Assembly (NCBI RefSeq): GCF_025118155.1
Contig: NW_026251399.1
Coordinates: 372,001 to 436,000, forward strand
From: Cokeromyces recurvatus
Taxonomy: Eukaryota > Mucoromycota > Mucoromycetes > Mucorales > Mucoraceae
Length of the DNA: 64,000 bases
Direction: 5' to 3'
Position numbers and translations under genes: made by a program. Every line of letters begins with the position of its first letter. Within the stretch, counting starts at the first letter, position 1. Of this stretch, positions 61,540 to 64,000 are shown piece by piece. Below the pieces are notes generated by a model. That model saw nothing but the letters and a program-made list of their open reading frames with translations. It had not been told where the DNA came from and searched no databases.

Positions 61540-62095
61540 TTATTATTAGCTGTCATAGACTTACAGCATGTCTTTCTACAATGTTCATATTTTTGATATC
61601 TTCTAAAGTAGTCCCTTTTACCCAACTTGTAACACTATTTAACCAACCGCCTTCCTTTTTACGTTGATTGTTAGCAAGTTGGATTGTATGTTTTAATACA
61701 TCTAATGCAGTATCAATATCATCTTGTTGGAAAGTCATGACACATTTGAGATATAAAATGAATGAATATCCTAATGAATAATACATGGATTCTTTATAAT
61801 GTGGTTTCAAAATAGTTTCTGCTTCATTGATATTTGAATTTAAGAAATAGTCCAATGCAGTACGAATATGTTTAAGATCATTTAATAATTGTTTCTCCTC
61901 AGAAGAAGCTGTTTTTGTTGATGAATCTGGTGGTAAATAATCATTATGTTCATGTTGTTGAGGTGATTCTTCTACTGGTGTGACAGGTGTTGATCTTGTA
62001 CTAAAAGGACTGCCTAACCTTGTAAAGATATTCTTTGCATTAGACTTGTCTACTTTTTTATTAAACGATAGACTTTTAACTAATTTTGTATCCAT
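59955..62095 (-). CDS. IML2: Iml2/TTC39 family TPR protein
   Basis: Three exons (62095-61565, 61479-60595, 60521-59955), all phase 0, give 660 aa. The N-terminus is Ser/Thr-rich; the conserved part begins near residue 75 (LNDLKHIRTALDYFLNSNIN, EAETILKPHYKESMYYSLGY). Then come AEAYLLKALLSILRDESVMS, FTSGVALGIGCFSIILSMLP, VAEFIGFTSNRVEGLQIL (a hydrophobic segment diagnostic of TTC39/Iml2) and TPR-like helices FLYFNGRLMVGKRKLDEAEE, CFWELGLIYLMKHEWQKAYD. The last exon starts KFVARKARKF and reads LLLPDLEILNAF. Yeast Iml2 is needed for clearance of inclusion bodies together with lipid droplets; animal TTC39B affects lipid metabolism. Intron 1 contains a TTAG microsatellite. Confidence 0.93.
61507..61539. 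repeat. TTAG tetranucleotide microsatellite in an intron
   Basis: About eight TTAG units inside the first intron of the Iml2 gene (61480-61564). Confidence 0.9.
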
Positions 62096-62317
62096 AATTA
62101 CTGTACTTGGAAGAAGAAGAAGAAGAAAATAGATAAAAGTATATATTTATCAGTTTTTTTTTTTTAAAAAGAAAAAAAAAAAGTTAAAAAAAAAAAAAAG
62201 ATGGCTGCTGGGTTCTTATTGTTTTAATCTGTCGGAAGAGAACAATAGAATTGTTCGGCCCAATTATGTTCCGTGGATACGTTATTGGATATTTAATATA
62301 GCCTAGTAAGTAGTATT

Positions 62318-62352
<35 letters not shown>
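62318..62352. repeat. TAC trinucleotide microsatellite
   Basis: About 11-12 TAC units upstream of the Iml2 gene. Confidence 0.9.
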
Positions 62353-63177
62353 ATAAAAATTTGAATTTGCTGTCTTTAAATGAAGGAATTTTTTTTTTCT
62401 TCTTTTGCTTTATAATATAATTAATAGCATCATGATAAACAAAATAAAAAAACAAAAAAGTACACTAATGATTCGTTAATTAAGAACAAAATTCATTATA
62501 TAACAGTGTGTTGTCGACCTACTACAATAGCATTTACTTTTATATAAGTAACTATTCTTTGCAGCAAGCGTTATTCCTTAAACATGTCCATATTGACAGA
62601 ATAGTTGCACAGTGTAAAGATTATTATCCAATGGGTAAAAAGGATTTATTGATCAAGTATCAAATATTTGCAAGTTTGACTGTCAAAAAAAGAAAAAAAA
62701 AAAGCTCTTATATAATCGCTGCTTGTTTCTATATAAAAGACTTTATTTTAAACAAGAAGAAAAGGCGATGAATAAACATTACTCTTTTTATATAATATAA
62801 ATTATTTCCAAAGAAGAGTAAATAGTTTGTTGTTACTTTCCTTATTAACAAAATTAATCTCCAAATAAGGCAAAATGTAAACGTCAAGAAATTGCACTTA
62901 TTTAAGAAAGACTAGAATACGAGATTAGCTTTAGGAATGTCTAAGGCTGAAGTGGGTTCTATTATTGGATTTATGAGAGAGTTAAAAATCATTTTGTACA
63001 AGTATCTTTTTATTATTATAAATGTTGTTCGCAAGACTTAACCAACTTGTCAGCTTATTGACTTGGCCAAAAAAAAAAAAAAAAAGATTTAATATAGAGG
63101 GTTCGGAGATTAAATATTAATCCATCAAATTTTAAAGTTTGTTTGACATGCAGAAGAATAGTAATTATTTATTCTCT

Positions 63178-63180
<3 letters not shown>

Positions 63181-63244
<64 letters not shown>
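63181..63244. repeat. Poly(T) tract, 64 bases
   Basis: Longest homopolymer in the window, ending 89 bp upstream of the ATG at 63334 of the last gene. Confidence 0.95.
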
Positions 63245-63333
63245 CTTTCACCTTTGCTTTCTTATAAACATTTACTACACATATCTATCTATACATCTTT
63301 TTTTTTCTTTTACCCTATAAACATTAATTTTAA

Positions 63334-64000
63334 ATGAATTTTAATGCTAATATAAATCCTGTTACATGTCAAAGATCGTATTCATTTTTAACTCGACAGA
63401 ATACAGAAGAGTGGAAAGTATCACAAAATAACACACCATCATCAACAATAAGTAGAATACAGAAAAGGAAACCATTACCTGCAGTACCTACTGCTGTTTC
63501 TTTATTTCAACCACAGAATATCGATAATAACTACTATACTATGCCGGATCCTATTTTACAAAATTCCCATTATAGCTTTTGTCAGCCCTTAATTGTCAAC
63601 AATAATGCAGTAGTAGAACCTCAACCTCTTGATTATACTACTACTACTACTACACCTACTATGTTTCCGAATGATACAATTGATCTTGATCATAGCGTAA
63701 TAGAAGAACAACCTGTTTCACAAGAAATGGATTCATCAGCAACTATTAAAAAATCAGGTATACATATATATATATAAGAGCTTTATGCTGTTTATTTATG
63801 AATTGGTTTGCTTCAATATATATAAAGATAAAAGTATACGACAGATTAGAGTAAAGTCAATCAATAATGACTACCTTGTTTGGATTTCAGTTGAGCCAAA
63901 GGAAACTGGGGAATCATTAGCTGAAAAGGTTCATACAATTGCGACATTCAGTACAAGAAAGATAATATCTGTTACAACAGCTTCAGGTCGAAATATTCCC
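63334..64000 (+). CDS. Unidentified protein, N-terminal part (runs off right edge)
   Basis: Two exons are visible, 63334-63757 and 63891 to the window edge, joined in phase by a GTATAC...TTTCAG intron. The start is the first ATG after the T64 tract and a CT-rich leader. The 178 visible residues are mostly disordered, Asn/Thr/Pro-rich, with a proline motif KRKPLPAVP that could bind SH3 domains and an acidic stretch (DTIDLDHSVIEEQPVSQEMD). The second exon reads GESLAEKVHTIATFSTRKII then SVTTASGRNIP, which may begin a folded domain. I do not recognise the family from this part. Confidence 0.65.

Larger units (their letters stand above)
62096..63333. other. Divergent intergenic region, no gene seen
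   Basis: About 1.2 kb between Iml2 (-) and the partial gene (+). It holds a TAC trinucleotide repeat at 62318-62352 and T64 at 63181-63244. An open stretch at 62508-62771 has no recognisable features and is not called. Confidence 0.55.

Noticed and set aside
62508..62771. Open stretch of about 87 codons upstream of the last gene
   Set aside because: Composition is AT-driven, it ends in a Lys run from A-rich sequence, and no family resemblance was seen.

Overview
The window looks like nuclear DNA of an early-diverging fungus, most likely Mucoromycota (Mucorales-like). The intergenic DNA is very AT-rich. The genes carry many short GT-AG introns of roughly 50-100 bp. The gene set is fungal: a class V chitin synthase with a myosin-like motor, an ADA2 of the SAGA complex, an MCM1-type MADS factor, Rac1 and Utp14. 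A/T homopolymer tracts of 30-64 bases recur, many just upstream of start codons. I saw no tRNA, rRNA or CRISPR array. The genus is not determined.

Layout. 1-13 kb: a partial coiled-coil gene (-), a trihelix-type putative regulator (-), a small RBR ubiquitin ligase (+), a low-complexity putative nuclear regulator (+) and an RNF10/Mag2 RING protein (-). 13-21 kb: mitochondrial ATP synthase OSCP (+), a tubby/LURP-like protein (+), ADA2 (+) and FRG1 (-). 21-29 kb: the MADS factor (+) convergent with the five-exon chitin synthase (-). 30-42 kb: a block on the minus strand with SART1/Snu66 (tri-snRNP), Utp14 (SSU processome), an FCP1-type phosphatase and a class 3 (DAG) lipase. 50-64 kb: a PPR protein (+), pyrimidine 5'-nucleotidase (+), Rac1 (-), a putative secretory-pathway glycosyltransferase-like protein (-), an Iml2/TTC39 protein (-) and a partial gene entering from the right end (+). 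Exon structures were worked out by hand from splice sites and reading phase; the summed exons of each complete gene give an intact reading frame.

The most notable feature lies at 43.5-47.7 kb, between the lipase and PPR genes. It is a 4186-bp element bounded by 63-bp imperfect terminal inverted repeats (55 of 63 positions identical) and flanked by TA dinucleotides, the signature of Tc1/mariner-type insertion. Its only recognisable gene is a decayed Fanzor, the eukaryotic relative of TnpB. The RuvC-I Asp, RuvC-II Glu and RuvC-III Asp and a split zinc ribbon can all be read, but the frame is broken at several places. Two introns can be recognised, one inside the zinc ribbon. No transposase is visible. 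The right end holds an inverted repeat that may be part of the former guide-RNA scaffold.

Functionally the window is mostly housekeeping: transcription (ADA2, MADS, FCP1-like), splicing and ribosome biogenesis (SART1, FRG1, Utp14), ubiquitin signalling (RBR, RNF10), cell wall and polarity (chitin synthase, Rac1), mitochondria (OSCP, PPR), and lipid and nucleotide metabolism. I see no operon-like cooperation beyond ordinary neighbourhood.
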